From contig JAFIHG010000001.1 of the NCBI GenBank assembly GCA_017848795.1, forward strand, positions 1 through 64,000: 64,000 bases of DNA. The letters are read 5' to 3'. Under the pieces are notes generated by a model. That model was not told the DNA's origin. It was given only the letters and a program-made list of their open reading frames with translations, and searched no databases. Numbering within the stretch: the first letter of the stretch is position 1; each line of letters opens with the position of its first letter. Origin of the DNA: Candidatus Nanopelagicales bacterium. Its GTDB lineage: Bacteria; Actinomycetota; Actinomycetes; S36-B12; CAIYMF01. Both the position numbers and the translations under genes were made by a program. Positions 23,806 to 32,317 of this stretch are shown piece by piece.

Positions 23806-24801
23806 TCACACCCCGAGCGCCCGTCCGAGCCGGGCGAGCAGCCGCTCCGGCCGGCCCCACACGTCCTCACTGGTCCAGCGAACCAGGGACGACCACTCGC
23901 CGCTGCCGAGGACGGCTTCCTGGCGGCGCTTCTCCTCCCACAGGGCGCGGGAGTCTGCGTACTTGACGCGCCCGTCCGCTTCCCCCAGCACCCCGTGCTC
24001 GCGCCAGCCGAAGTCGCAGCGGTACCACCGCCCGTCGTCGCCCTGGACCCACACCTGCAGGACGGGCACCGGCATCGCCGCCTGCAACAGGTGCCCACGT
24101 GAGGCGGACTCGAGCGGGCTCTCGGCACGCGGGTCGGCCAGCTCCACCGCCTCGCGCAGACCGGGCGGGCGCGATCCGAGCCGGGCGTAGGCACCCGTCA
24201 GCTCGGCGCGCGCCCGCTCCACGAGCTCCGGCTCGGTGACCAGCTGCCAGGCAGCTGCCGGGGGCGCGCACGGGTCGGACAGCACCAGCCTGCGCAGAGC
24301 CGCGTCGAGGACGACGAGGGACTCGGGCAGCGGGCGACCCCGTGCCAGGTCCAGTGCTGTCCGCGCCAGGGACGTACACACCACTCCCTCGACCACGACG
24401 CGGTCCTCGGGCGCGACCAGCCCGCGCCTCACGCGGACGTCACGAGAACGCCATCCCGGGGTCGGCGCGACAACGGTCACGGGGCCGGGTGGTCGCAGCC
24501 CTGGTCGCGTGGACGGTAGGTGCAACAGCTCCCCCGCGTGCTCGGAGCCGACGACACCGTCGCTACCGATGCCGTCCAGGATCGCGCGCGCCCGGTGCGC
24601 GGTCGACGGCGCGCTTCTCTGCGATGGGGCGACAGCGAGGTAGCCGTGCCGGACGCGCACCAGCGTTCCCGCCTTGGCGGCCGCGCGCAGCTGTCCCTCG
24701 GTGAACCCGTCTGCCAGCAGGGTGGCGACACGCACCGGCTTCCTGCCGTGACGGTCCGCGATACGCGCTGCCGTCGCACGGGGCCGATCGCGAGCAGGCA
24801 T
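23806..24801 (-). CDS. AbiEi-type antitoxin domain / DUF559-like endonuclease-domain protein
   Basis: 331 residues. The N-terminus (VRVATLLADGFTEGQLRAAAKAGTLVRVRHGYLAV) is the winged-helix segment annotated as type IV antitoxin AbiEi N-terminal domain. The middle (GVVCTSLARTALDLARGRPLPESLVVLDAAL) is typical of this large actinobacterial family, and the end (DFGWREHGVLGEADGRVKYAD...RRQEAVL) is a Vsr/DUF559-like restriction-endonuclease fold with D, E and K residues in the expected spacing. These proteins are abundant and usually unlinked to an AbiEii toxin, as here. Actual role unknown. Confidence 0.75.
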   Translation of the reverse strand: MPARDRPRATAARIADRHGRKPVRVATLLADGFTEGQLRAAAKAGTLVRVRHGYLAVAPSQRSAPSTAHRARAILDGIGSDGVVGSEHAGELLHLPSTRPGLRPPGPVTVVAPTPGWRSRDVRVRRGLVAPEDRVVVEGVVCTSLARTALDLARGRPLPESLVVLDAALRRLVLSDPCAPPAAAWQLVTEPELVERARAELTGAYARLGSRPPGLREAVELADPRAESPLESASRGHLLQAAMPVPVLQVWVQGDDGRWYRCDFGWREHGVLGEADGRVKYADSRALWEEKRRQEAVLGSGEWSSLVRWTSEDVWGRPERLLARLGRALGV

Positions 24802-24900
24802 CGGTCCAGGCTGCCGGGTCCTCCGGCCCCGCGACCGACGTCATCCACAGTCGGCGCGAAGACCGCGACGGGCCACACCGAGCGACACGAGGTAGCGCGC

Positions 24901-24954
24901 GGAGAATCCGTCGCTTCTCGGGCCGGTTCGGCGTCGGTAGGCGACGGTTTCTCC
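24901..24954. terminator. Hairpin after the SpoIID gene
   Basis: Arms 24901-24915 and 24940-24954 match at 13 of 15 positions. It lies 15 bases beyond the stop of the leftward SpoIID gene and shares the GGAGAATCCGTCG arm start with the 23745 hairpin. Confidence 0.5.
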
Positions 24955-24969
24955 TCCGGTCGGGCGCCG

Positions 24970-26262
24970 CTACCTGGCGACCGCCTTGGACGGCTCGACC
25001 TTGTCCACCCAGCGAGACTTCATGCCGAGGCCGGAGGCGAAGGCCGGCCCGGAGATCGTCTTGCGCTTGCCCGTGCTGGACGTGGCGGTCACCGTACGCA
25101 AGGCCTCGCCGGCCGTACGGTCGGAGAGGTCGACCGATGCGACGTCCGGCAGCCCGAACAGCGTCGCCAGGCGCGCCTGCGTCACGGTCACTTTCCAGGA
25201 CGCGTTCGGGTTGCGGACCCGGGGGTCGAGGCTCCAGTGGTCGTCGACGCTCTGGGCGTACGGCAGGTCGCCGCCCCAGACGTCCTTGCTGGCCTGGGTA
25301 CGCCCTCCCGTGGACGAGCCGTAGAACGCGGTGATCGGCGCGCCCTGGTAGAGGACGGCGAGCCCGGCCGTACGCTCCACCGCCTTGACCCACGGCCCCC
25401 CGGTGGCGGGGTATCCCAGGAACGTCTGGTCGTAGTAGGGCCCGCCGCCGTCGTCCATGTGGCAGCGGCAGTCCTTGCGTACGCCGGCGGCGAGCTTGTT
25501 CAGCGCGTACGTGCGCGAGGCGACCGCCTGCGCCTGCAGGACCGCGGCCGGCCAGGACCACGGCACCTCGGCGATTCCGGGCAGGTACTCGTCCTGCAGT
25601 CGCAGGAAGTTCACCGCCTCCAGCCCGGCACCGGTGGAGGGCCAGACCTTGACCATGCCGTAGCGGTACCGGTGCCCGGAACCGGTCAGGGCGGCGAGCC
25701 CGGTCGCGACGTTCAGCTGGCTGGCGGCGGTGCCCGTCTTGCCCGGCGCGCGCGTACCGGCCCAGCGCACTGCGACCGCGACTGCCTTGCCGAGCACCGT
25801 CTTGCCGCCCGCGGCCGGCCGCAGGATCACCTTGACCTGGGCGGGCTTGCGCACGAGCCGTACCCGCTCGCCCGGGGCGACCTGTACCGCCGGACGGCCC
25901 TTGAGCTTGACCTGCACCCGCCCACCGCCGCCCTCGAGCGCCTCGCCCCGGACCGCGACCTCGGGGACGCGGTGCAGCAGGTTCACCCGCAGCGTGACGT
26001 CGTCCTTGACCGGCGCCACGGTGGTCGCTGTGTAGTAGTGCTCGAGGATCTCGGTCGCGGAGGCACCGTCGAGGGCCATGCCGTACGCACCGTACTGGGA
26101 CAACCCCACGCCGTGACCCCACCCCGCGCCGTCGAACGTGAAGCTGGCCGGTACGTCCTTGCGCGCCGCGTCTGCGGGCGCCGCGGACGCGACCGCACCC
26201 AGTGCGAGGGCGGCGCAGGTCGCGGCGACGATCGCCAGGGAACCACGTCTGGCACAGGTCAC
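24970..26262 (-). CDS. Secreted SpoIID/LytB domain protein
   Basis: 430 residues from GTG 26262 with a strong AGGAGG (26270-26275) 7 bases upstream. A signal peptide (RRGSLAIVAATCAALALGAVASAAPADA) is followed by FDGAGWGHGVGLSQYGAYGMA, and the SpoIID core includes WSWPAAVLQAQAVASRTYAL, then PITAFYGSSTGGRTQASKDVWGG. SpoIID is a lytic transglycosylase of peptidoglycan; the Gly-His-Gly-rich N-terminal motif and the AxARTY-like stretch are family hallmarks, with Glu replaced at the usual AVAARTY/E position so activity is not certain. Divergent from an LCP gene, consistent with a cell-wall role. Confidence 0.85.
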   Translation of the reverse strand: MTCARRGSLAIVAATCAALALGAVASAAPADAARKDVPASFTFDGAGWGHGVGLSQYGAYGMALDGASATEILEHYYTATTVAPVKDDVTLRVNLLHRVPEVAVRGEALEGGGGRVQVKLKGRPAVQVAPGERVRLVRKPAQVKVILRPAAGGKTVLGKAVAVAVRWAGTRAPGKTGTAASQLNVATGLAALTGSGHRYRYGMVKVWPSTGAGLEAVNFLRLQDEYLPGIAEVPWSWPAAVLQAQAVASRTYALNKLAAGVRKDCRCHMDDGGGPYYDQTFLGYPATGGPWVKAVERTAGLAVLYQGAPITAFYGSSTGGRTQASKDVWGGDLPYAQSVDDHWSLDPRVRNPNASWKVTVTQARLATLFGLPDVASVDLSDRTAGEALRTVTATSSTGKRKTISGPAFASGLGMKSRWVDKVEPSKAVAR

Positions 26263-26392
26263 GAACGAGCCTCCTGGAGCGGTGTCGGGCGGCACCCTCG
26301 CCGCCGTTAGGGGACATCGGCGCCAGCATGCCGGTCCTTGACCCGTCGGTGGGTCGATCCCGCTTGTTGCAGAGATCCACAGCAAACCGGTC

Positions 26393-26398
26393 TACAAT
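26393..26398 (+). promoter_or_regulatory. -10 box (TACAAT) of a leaderless promoter
   Basis: TACAAT ends 6 bases before GTG 26405. A TTGCAG or TTGTTG element lies about 20-23 bases further upstream, a loose -35 spacing. Confidence 0.55.
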
Positions 26399-26404
26399 CC
26401 GCCG

Positions 26405-27862
26405 GTGCCCGAGCAGCCGATCACCGAGCGCCGTCATTCGATCGCGCGTACCAGTGCCGCCGTGCTCGCCGCGCTCGCGCTGCTGCTGACAAGTGGCAGC
26501 GCGTTCGGGTGGGCGGCGGTGAACCGGCTGCAGGGCAACATCACCGTCGACCCCGGTCTGTCCGCGCTGCTCGACGACGACGGTCCCTCGCAGAGCGCGG
26601 AGCCGACCGACCCGGCGACCGGGTTCCAGGCCGAGAACATCCTGCTCGTCGGCTCCGACACCCGCAGCGGCCAGGGCGCCGGATTCGGCAACGCCAACAA
26701 CACCTCCAGCGGCAACGGCCAGTCCGACACCACGATCCTGCTGCACATCAGCGCCGACCGGACCTTCGCGTACGGCATCAGCATCCCCAGGGACTCGTGG
26801 GTCACCCGGCCGAGCTGCGAGCCGGACGGCTCCACCGACGGCACGTTCGTCACCGGCAAGTTCAACGCGGCGTTCAGCGTGGGCGGGCGCAAGTGCGTCA
26901 TCCGGGCCGTGAAGTACCTGACCGGTGTCAAGATCGACCACTTCGTCGAGGTCGATTTCAAGGGCTTCAAGAAGATCGTCGACGCGCTCGGCGGCGTCGA
27001 GATATGCACGACGCGCCCGCTGCGCGACCCGAAGCGTCAGGTCGGCACCGGCTGGGAGGGCAGCGGCCTCGACCTGAAGAAGGGCACGCAGACGATCAGC
27101 GGTGACCAGGCGCTCGCGTTCGTACGCGCCCGCCACATCGAGGGCAGCGACGGGTCGGACATCGACCGGATGAGGCGCCAGCAGGCGTTCATCAGCTCGA
27201 TCGTGCGCAGCGTGACCGACTCCGGCCTGCTCACCAACCTCCCCCGGCTGTACGACGTGCTCGACGCCGTCACCAGCTCGCTCACCGTCGACGCGGGCCT
27301 GTCCGGCGACGCGCTCAAGGACTTCGTGCTGAGCCTGCAAGGACTCTCACCCTCCGGGGTCACCTTCGCGACGGTGCCCTGGGTGCCGCGGGGCGACAAC
27401 GCCAACGTGCTGTGGGACACCACGAAGGCCGACCAGATCTGGCAGGCGATGCGGGACGACACCCCCTGGCCGCCCAAGTCGAGCAAGCCCGCGGGACAGA
27501 AGCCGCTCAAGACGGCACCGTCGGAGATCACCGTGCAGGTGCTCAACGGCAGCGGTACGCCGGGGCTCGCGACCCGCGCCGCAAAGCAGTTGCAGCGTCA
27601 GGGATTCAAGGTCGCAGGGGTCGGCAACGCGCAGAAGTCGGTCACGGCCACCACCATCCAGTACGACCCGGCGTACGACGAGTCGGCCCGTACCCTCGCG
27701 TACGCGGCGCGGACCACGGTCCCGTCGGCAACCCCGGGGCACGGCAGCACCCTCACCCTGATCGTCGGCCCGGACTGGAAGCGGCCGGCCAAGGTGACCA
27801 TCGCCGGCGGCGGGGCGGACACGGCGACCCGCTCGGCCGACGACGCCAGCTGCATCGGCTGA
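26405..27862 (+). CDS. LytR-CpsA-Psr (LCP) family cell-wall glycopolymer ligase with LytR_C domain
   Basis: 485 residues. One N-terminal membrane anchor (TSAAVLAALALLLTSGSAFGWAAV). The LCP catalytic domain spans ~75-300: LLVGSDTRSG, GQSDTTILLHI, SIPRDSWV, the DHFVEVDFKGFKKIVDALGGVEIC block, and ALAFVRARHIEGSDIDRMRRQQ with the arginines that hold the polyprenyl-pyrophosphate. The C-terminal LytR_C domain is at ~375-460 (ITVQVLNGSGTPGLATRAAKQL). LCP enzymes transfer teichoic acid or arabinogalactan from lipid carriers to peptidoglycan. A paralogue lies at 53436. Confidence 0.9.
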   Translation: MPEQPITERRHSIARTSAAVLAALALLLTSGSAFGWAAVNRLQGNITVDPGLSALLDDDGPSQSAEPTDPATGFQAENILLVGSDTRSGQGAGFGNANNTSSGNGQSDTTILLHISADRTFAYGISIPRDSWVTRPSCEPDGSTDGTFVTGKFNAAFSVGGRKCVIRAVKYLTGVKIDHFVEVDFKGFKKIVDALGGVEICTTRPLRDPKRQVGTGWEGSGLDLKKGTQTISGDQALAFVRARHIEGSDGSDIDRMRRQQAFISSIVRSVTDSGLLTNLPRLYDVLDAVTSSLTVDAGLSGDALKDFVLSLQGLSPSGVTFATVPWVPRGDNANVLWDTTKADQIWQAMRDDTPWPPKSSKPAGQKPLKTAPSEITVQVLNGSGTPGLATRAAKQLQRQGFKVAGVGNAQKSVTATTIQYDPAYDESARTLAYAARTTVPSATPGHGSTLTLIVGPDWKRPAKVTIAGGGADTATRSADDASCIG

Positions 27863-27937
27863 CCGCCGCAGGGACGCCCGGCGGCCCTCGGTAGGGTCGT
27901 GACCGAGCAGGTACGGGCGGCGTTTGCGGGAGGCAGC

Positions 27938-28699
27938 GTGGACAAGGTCGTGGCCTCGGCGGCCGAGGCGGTGGCGGACATCCCGAGCGGCGCATCGCTC
28001 GCGGTCGGCGGGTTCGGGCTGTGCGGCATCCCCTCGGTACTGATCCAGGCGCTGCTCGAGCAAGGTGCGGGTGAGCTGTCGGTCGCGTCGAACAACTGCG
28101 GCGTGGACGGATGGGGCCTGGGCGTGCTGCTGAACGCGCGACGGATCGCGCGGATGACCTCCTCGTACGTCGGGGAGAACAAGGAGTTCGAGCGGCAGTT
28201 CCTCTCCGGCGAGCTCGAGGTCGAGCTGACGCCGCAGGGCACGCTCGCCGAGCGGCTGCGCGCCGGCGGCGCCGGGATCCCCGCGTTCTACACCCTCGCC
28301 GGCGTCGGTACCCAGGTGTCCGAGGGCGGCATGCCGTGGCGGTACGGGCCGGACGGCTCCATCGCGGTGGCGAGCCCGGCCAAGGAGACCCGCGAGTTCG
28401 ACGGCCGGACGTACGTGCTCGAGCGCGGCATCGTCACCGACTTCGCCCTGGTGCGTGCCTCTGTCGGCGACCGGCACGGCAACCTCGTCTACGACGCGAG
28501 CACCCGCAACTTCAACCCGCTCGCGGCGGCCGCCGGACGGGTCACGATCGCCGAGGTGGAGCAGCTCGTCGAGCCGGGCGAGATCCCGGCGCAGGACGTG
28601 CACACGCCGGGCATCTTCGTGCAGCGGGTGCTCGCCCTCACGCCGGAGCAGGCGGCGGACAAGCGCATCGAGAAGCGGACCGTACGGAAGGACTCCTGA
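27938..28699 (+). CDS. scoA: Succinyl-CoA:3-ketoacid CoA-transferase subunit A
   Basis: 253 residues. GTG 27938 is preferred over the in-frame GTG 27899 because GGGAGG stands 4 bases upstream and the product then begins [29 protein letters not shown] like known ScoA proteins. The CoA-transferase fold includes [53 protein letters not shown] (shortened here to conserved parts [17 protein letters not shown]) and [16 protein letters not shown]. With ScoB it moves CoA from succinyl-CoA to acetoacetate, activating ketone bodies. The next gene starts one base after its stop. Confidence 0.9.
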   Translation: MDKVVASAAEAVADIPSGASLAVGGFGLCGIPSVLIQALLEQGAGELSVASNNCGVDGWGLGVLLNARRIARMTSSYVGENKEFERQFLSGELEVELTPQGTLAERLRAGGAGIPAFYTLAGVGTQVSEGGMPWRYGPDGSIAVASPAKETREFDGRTYVLERGIVTDFALVRASVGDRHGNLVYDASTRNFNPLAAAAGRVTIAEVEQLVEPGEIPAQDVHTPGIFVQRVLALTPEQAADKRIEKRTVRKDS

Positions 28700-28700
28700 C

Positions 28701-29336
28701 GTGGCCCTGACACGCGAGCAGATGGCGGCCCGCGCGGCGCGGGAGCTGCAGGACGGCCAGTACGTCAACCTCGGCATCGGCCTGCCCACTCTCGTCCCGA
28801 ACTACCTGCCTGCGGGTGTGCACGTCGTGCTGCAGAGCGAGAACGGCATCCTCGGCGTGGGGCCGTACCCCGACGAGGAGCACGTCGACGCCGATCTGAT
28901 CAACGCCGGCAAGGAGACCGTCACGCTGCTGCCCGGTGCATCGTTCTTCGACTCGGCGACCTCGTTCGGGATGATCCGCGGCGGGCACATCGACGCGGCG
29001 ATCCTCGGCGCCATGCAGGTCTCGCCCACCGGCGACCTCGCCAACTGGATGATCCCGGGCAAGATGGTCAAGGGCATGGGCGGCGCGATGGACCTGGTCC
29101 ACGGCGCGAAGCGGGTGATCGTCTTGATGGAGCACGTCGCACGCGACGGCTCCCACAAGATCGTCGAGGAGTGCACGCTGCCGTACACCGGCCGCGGCGT
29201 GGTCGAGGAGATCATCACCGACCTCGCCGTCATGAAGGTCACGCCCGAGGGGCTGGTGCTCACCGAGCTCGCCCCGGACGTCACCGTCGACGACGTACGC
29301 ACCGCCACCGGCCCCGACTTCAAGGTCGCCCTCTGA
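28701..29336 (+). CDS. scoB: Succinyl-CoA:3-ketoacid CoA-transferase subunit B
   Basis: 211 residues from GTG 28701, immediately after scoA. It contains the catalytic glutamate motif in [14 protein letters not shown] (SENG), [22 protein letters not shown] and [14 protein letters not shown], all conserved in the beta subunit. The Glu forms a CoA thioester during transfer. Co-transcribed with scoA; the pair converges on the envelope-polymer operon. Confidence 0.92.
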   Translation: MALTREQMAARAARELQDGQYVNLGIGLPTLVPNYLPAGVHVVLQSENGILGVGPYPDEEHVDADLINAGKETVTLLPGASFFDSATSFGMIRGGHIDAAILGAMQVSPTGDLANWMIPGKMVKGMGGAMDLVHGAKRVIVLMEHVARDGSHKIVEECTLPYTGRGVVEEIITDLAVMKVTPEGLVLTELAPDVTVDDVRTATGPDFKVAL

Positions 29337-29400
29337 CGCACGCGGCGGGGTAGCTCACCGAGCCCAGAGGCCGGGTGAACTGCCCCCGTTGGCTGAGGTT

Positions 29401-30270
29401 TCAGACGAGCGGGGGCCGGCCGTGCCTGGCCATACGGGCGACGGTGCGCCAGGAGATCGGGCGGCGCGGGCCGGGGTCCTCCCGCCAGCCCTCCCGGAAG
29501 CCGGCGAACCACGCGCCCAGCGCCTCGCGGTCGCGCCAGGTGCGCGCCACCTGCACCGCGGTCCAGGTGCCGACGTACGCCGGCTCCAGCACCACGGGTA
29601 GGTTGCGCCGCGCCAGCCAGACCCGGTTGCGGGCGTTGAGCCGCAGGTAGTACGCGTGCCGGTGCGGGTCGATGGCCGGGTGATGGACGACCAGGTCGCC
29701 GGCGTACTCCACCCGGGCGCCGACGTCCCACACCCGCCACGCCAGCTCGATCCCCTCGTGGGCATAGAAGAATTCAGCAGGCCAGCCGCCGGCCCGTTCG
29801 AACGCCCAGCGCGGCAGCGCGACCGCTCCCTCCCAGACCGAGAACGCGGGGCTGGTACGCGCCGGATCGCCCTTGCGGATCCTGGGGATCCAGCGGGTCG
29901 GACTCGTCACACCGGACGGGTCCACGACCCGCGGCTGTACCAGGCCGAGGCTGGGGTCGGCGGCGAACCGGTCCGCCAGCGCCGTGAGCATGTGCGGGTC
30001 GGGAAGCCACGCGTCGTCGTCGAGGAAGAACAGGTACTGCCCGCGTACGAGCGGGACACCTGCGTTGCGGCCGGCGGGGATGCCGAGGTTCTCAGGCAGC
30101 GTGTGGCCGCGTACGCCGGCAGGCAACCCGATCGGCTCCCACCCGTTCCCCACGACGAGCACATCGAGTGCGACATCTTCTTGCGCCAGCAGTGATTCCA
30201 GTCCACGGGAGAGCTCCGTGGGACGCGTGCCCTGGGTCAGCACCACCACGCCGTACGACGGTGCGCTCAT
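29401..30270 (-). CDS. Family 2 glycosyltransferase
   Basis: 289 residues from ATG 30270, overlapping the preceding gene by ATGA. GT-A fold: YGVVVLTQGTRP at the N-terminus, LPENLGIPAGRNAGV, the metal-binding FFLDDDAWLPDP near residue 95, and an acceptor-side HEGIELAWRVWDVGARVEYAGDLVVHH resembling rhamnosyl/galactofuranosyl transferases. Last gene of the leftward polyol-phosphate polymer operon; probably decorates the polymer or its linkage unit. Donor sugar not determinable. Confidence 0.85.
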   Translation of the reverse strand: MSAPSYGVVVLTQGTRPTELSRGLESLLAQEDVALDVLVVGNGWEPIGLPAGVRGHTLPENLGIPAGRNAGVPLVRGQYLFFLDDDAWLPDPHMLTALADRFAADPSLGLVQPRVVDPSGVTSPTRWIPRIRKGDPARTSPAFSVWEGAVALPRWAFERAGGWPAEFFYAHEGIELAWRVWDVGARVEYAGDLVVHHPAIDPHRHAYYLRLNARNRVWLARRNLPVVLEPAYVGTWTAVQVARTWRDREALGAWFAGFREGWREDPGPRRPISWRTVARMARHGRPPLV

Positions 30271-31076
30271 GCACGCAACCGGCGGGAGGAGACGATCGCG
30301 ACGAAATGACCCACGACCGAGAGCGCGGCGAGCGGTACGAGCACCGTCACCAGCACGCGGGTGACGGTGAGGTCGCCGACCACGGCGTCGGCGATCGCGG
30401 CGGCGAGGATGATCAGCGACAGCTCGATCGAGTGGTAGATCCGGTGGAACGGCACGAACCGCGCCGCCGACCGCAGCCGGTCCAGCAACCCGGACCGCGG
30501 CCGCGCGACAGCGGCACTGTCCGGCAGGCGCGTCAGGCCCGCCGCCGCCCGCGCCGCGTGCACCATGTCGTTGAGTGCCTTGTTCAGGCACAGCAGCCAT
30601 GCCAGCAGGGCGCCCAGCGTGACGTAGCCGAGGTGCTCGCCGACCGCACCGACGCCGCCCGCCGCGCGAATGCCGAGCGCGAGCGCGATCAGCGTCTCCA
30701 CGGTGTAGTGGCCGACCTTGTCCAGGAAGATCCCGACCGGGCTCGAGGTGCCGCGCCAGCGCGCCACCTCCCCGTCGCACGCGTCCCAGAGCATCTGCAG
30801 TTGGGTGAGCAGCACCCCGAGCACCGCGCCTACCAACCCCGGGACCAGCAGTCCGACCGCCGCCAGCCAGCCGCTGAGGATCATCAGCCAGGTGACCCCG
30901 TTGGCCGAGATCGGGGTGCGCACCAGCACCCTTGTCAGGTACGGCGAGACGCCCCGCATGTAGAGGTCGCCGGTCCAGTGCTCGGCCGTCCGCCGGCCGC
31001 GGACGGCGGGCGGCTGGGTGATCTCGCGCAGCTGGGCGATCGTCGGACGCGCCGGCCGCTGCTCGCTCGTCGTCAC
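30267..31076 (-). CDS. CDP-alcohol phosphatidyltransferase family membrane protein
   Basis: 269 residues from GTG 31076 (GTGA overlap with the upstream gene). Several membrane helices (LMILSGWLAAVGLLVPGLVGAVLGVL, LGYVTLGALLAWLLCL, LSLIILAAAIADAVV). The family signature D-x2-DG-x2-AR-x8-G-x3-D-x3-D is present as DACDGEVAR...GIFLDKVGH; the last Asp, the usual general base, is His. Such enzymes transfer a phospho-alcohol from a CDP donor to an alcohol. In this operon the donor could be CDP-ribitol or a CDP-sugar and the acceptor a lipid or glycan. The His substitution may be a subfamily trait or change chemistry. Confidence 0.82.
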   Translation of the reverse strand: MTTSEQRPARPTIAQLREITQPPAVRGRRTAEHWTGDLYMRGVSPYLTRVLVRTPISANGVTWLMILSGWLAAVGLLVPGLVGAVLGVLLTQLQMLWDACDGEVARWRGTSSPVGIFLDKVGHYTVETLIALALGIRAAGGVGAVGEHLGYVTLGALLAWLLCLNKALNDMVHAARAAAGLTRLPDSAAVARPRSGLLDRLRSAARFVPFHRIYHSIELSLIILAAAIADAVVGDLTVTRVLVTVLVPLAALSVVGHFVAIVSSRRLRA

Positions 31077-32317
31077 GTCCGGGCCGCGCGCTCGTGCAGG
31101 CACAGGCTCACCAGCTCGTCGCACACGTCGAGGAACCGCGCGGTCGCCACGCCGGGGGTCGTGTCACCCATGGCGTGATCCACCCACGCCGCCCGCTCGG
31201 GCGGCGGCTCGGTGGCGAGCGCGTGTGCCACCAGGTCGGCGGTCCGGTACGCCTCGGCGCCGGTGATCGTCGGTACGACCTCGAGCACACCGTCCCCGTC
31301 CCGGAACGCCGACGCCGCCGCAGGCACCGTGACCACGATCGGACGGCCGGTCGCCAACCAGTCCGCGGCCACCGCGGAGACGTCGCACACCAGCGCGTCC
31401 GCGGGCTCGGTGCGGGCGTGCCAGGCCGGGGCGGTGTCGATGCGGTGGAGCCCAGCCGGATCGTGCGCCGCGTGCCGCGCCACCAGGGCCCGCAGCGCGG
31501 CGTCGGCGCGGGCGTACTCGGCGCGGTTCGCCCCGGTGCGCGGGTGCGGGCGGTAGACGACGTGGTAGCGCCGCGAGCGCAGCAGCGAACCGAGCACCGC
31601 CTGCCCGTGGGTGACGAGCGAGCTGTACGCCATGCTCGGCTGCGCGCCCTCCCAGGTCGGGGCGTACAAGACGGTCGGTCGCCGTTCGTCGCCCTCCTCC
31701 GTCGCGGGCGGGCGGGGGGTGGGCAGGTCCAGCTGCGGGCGCCCCACGAGGCGCACGTGCGCGTCCACGTCGTACCGCATCAGGTTGCGCGCCAAGCGCT
31801 CCTTGCCCAGCTCCCCGGGGAGCAGCACGAAGTCGTACGCCTTCACCTGGTTGCTCGCCGACGCCGCCTTGTCGCTCTCCCCGTGCCCGAGATACGCGTG
31901 CAGCATGTCGGGGAAGCGCAACGGATGCAGGTTGCGGATGTTGTGGTTCACGTAGAGCGCGAGCGCCACGTCGCTGCGCGAGACGAGGTCCTCGAGCGTC
32001 CCGATCCGCCCGCAGCACACGACCGGCAGCCCCGACTCGGCAGTCACCGCCGCGGCGGTGCGGCTGTCCAGGCAGACGATGCCCACCCGGTGCGACTCGT
32101 CCAGCGCGCGCAGCGTCCGGTACCACTGGCGCAGCTGGTAGAGGTTTCGCGGGGTGTCGGCGAAGTAGACCATCACCTCGAACGGCAGCGACTGCCCCCG
32201 CAGTGCTTCGTCGTCGCCGAGCCCGTCCGGGTCGCCCTCGGGCAGCAGCCGCAGCCGGCGCACGAGGGTGCCGCCGGTGCGCCGCACCCGCCGCGCTACC
32301 CCGCCGCCGGCAGCCAT
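31073..32317 (-). CDS. CDP-glycerol/CDP-ribitol-type polyol-phosphate transferase
   Basis: 414 residues from ATG 32317, sharing one base with the upstream stop. The C-terminal Glyphos_transf domain has YLGHGESDKAAS (family GHGxSDK motif with the catalytic His), VLYAPTWEGA near 245, YRPHPRTG (second catalytic His) and DALVCDVSAVAADWLATGRPI. The N-terminal part (EVMVYFADTPRNLYQLRQWYRTL) is soluble. Enzymes of this type (TagB/TagF/TarL/Cps-like) add or polymerise glycerol- or ribitol-phosphate from CDP donors. Paralogous to the next gene upstream, suggesting a primase/polymerase pair. Confidence 0.85.
   Translation of the reverse strand: MAAGGGVARRVRRTGGTLVRRLRLLPEGDPDGLGDDEALRGQSLPFEVMVYFADTPRNLYQLRQWYRTLRALDESHRVGIVCLDSRTAAAVTAESGLPVVCCGRIGTLEDLVSRSDVALALYVNHNIRNLHPLRFPDMLHAYLGHGESDKAASASNQVKAYDFVLLPGELGKERLARNLMRYDVDAHVRLVGRPQLDLPTPRPPATEEGDERRPTVLYAPTWEGAQPSMAYSSLVTHGQAVLGSLLRSRRYHVVYRPHPRTGANRAEYARADAALRALVARHAAHDPAGLHRIDTAPAWHARTEPADALVCDVSAVAADWLATGRPIVVTVPAAASAFRDGDGVLEVVPTITGAEAYRTADLVAHALATEPPPERAAWVDHAMGDTTPGVATARFLDVCDELVSLCLHERAART

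Noticed and set aside
23806-24801. Type IV AbiE toxin-antitoxin system
   Set aside because: Only the AbiEi-like N-terminal domain is present; no AbiEii nucleotidyltransferase toxin is adjacent, and the C-terminus looks like a nuclease fold instead.
29337-29400. Terminator between convergent scoB and GT2
   Set aside because: The 64-base gap has no stem of convincing length.
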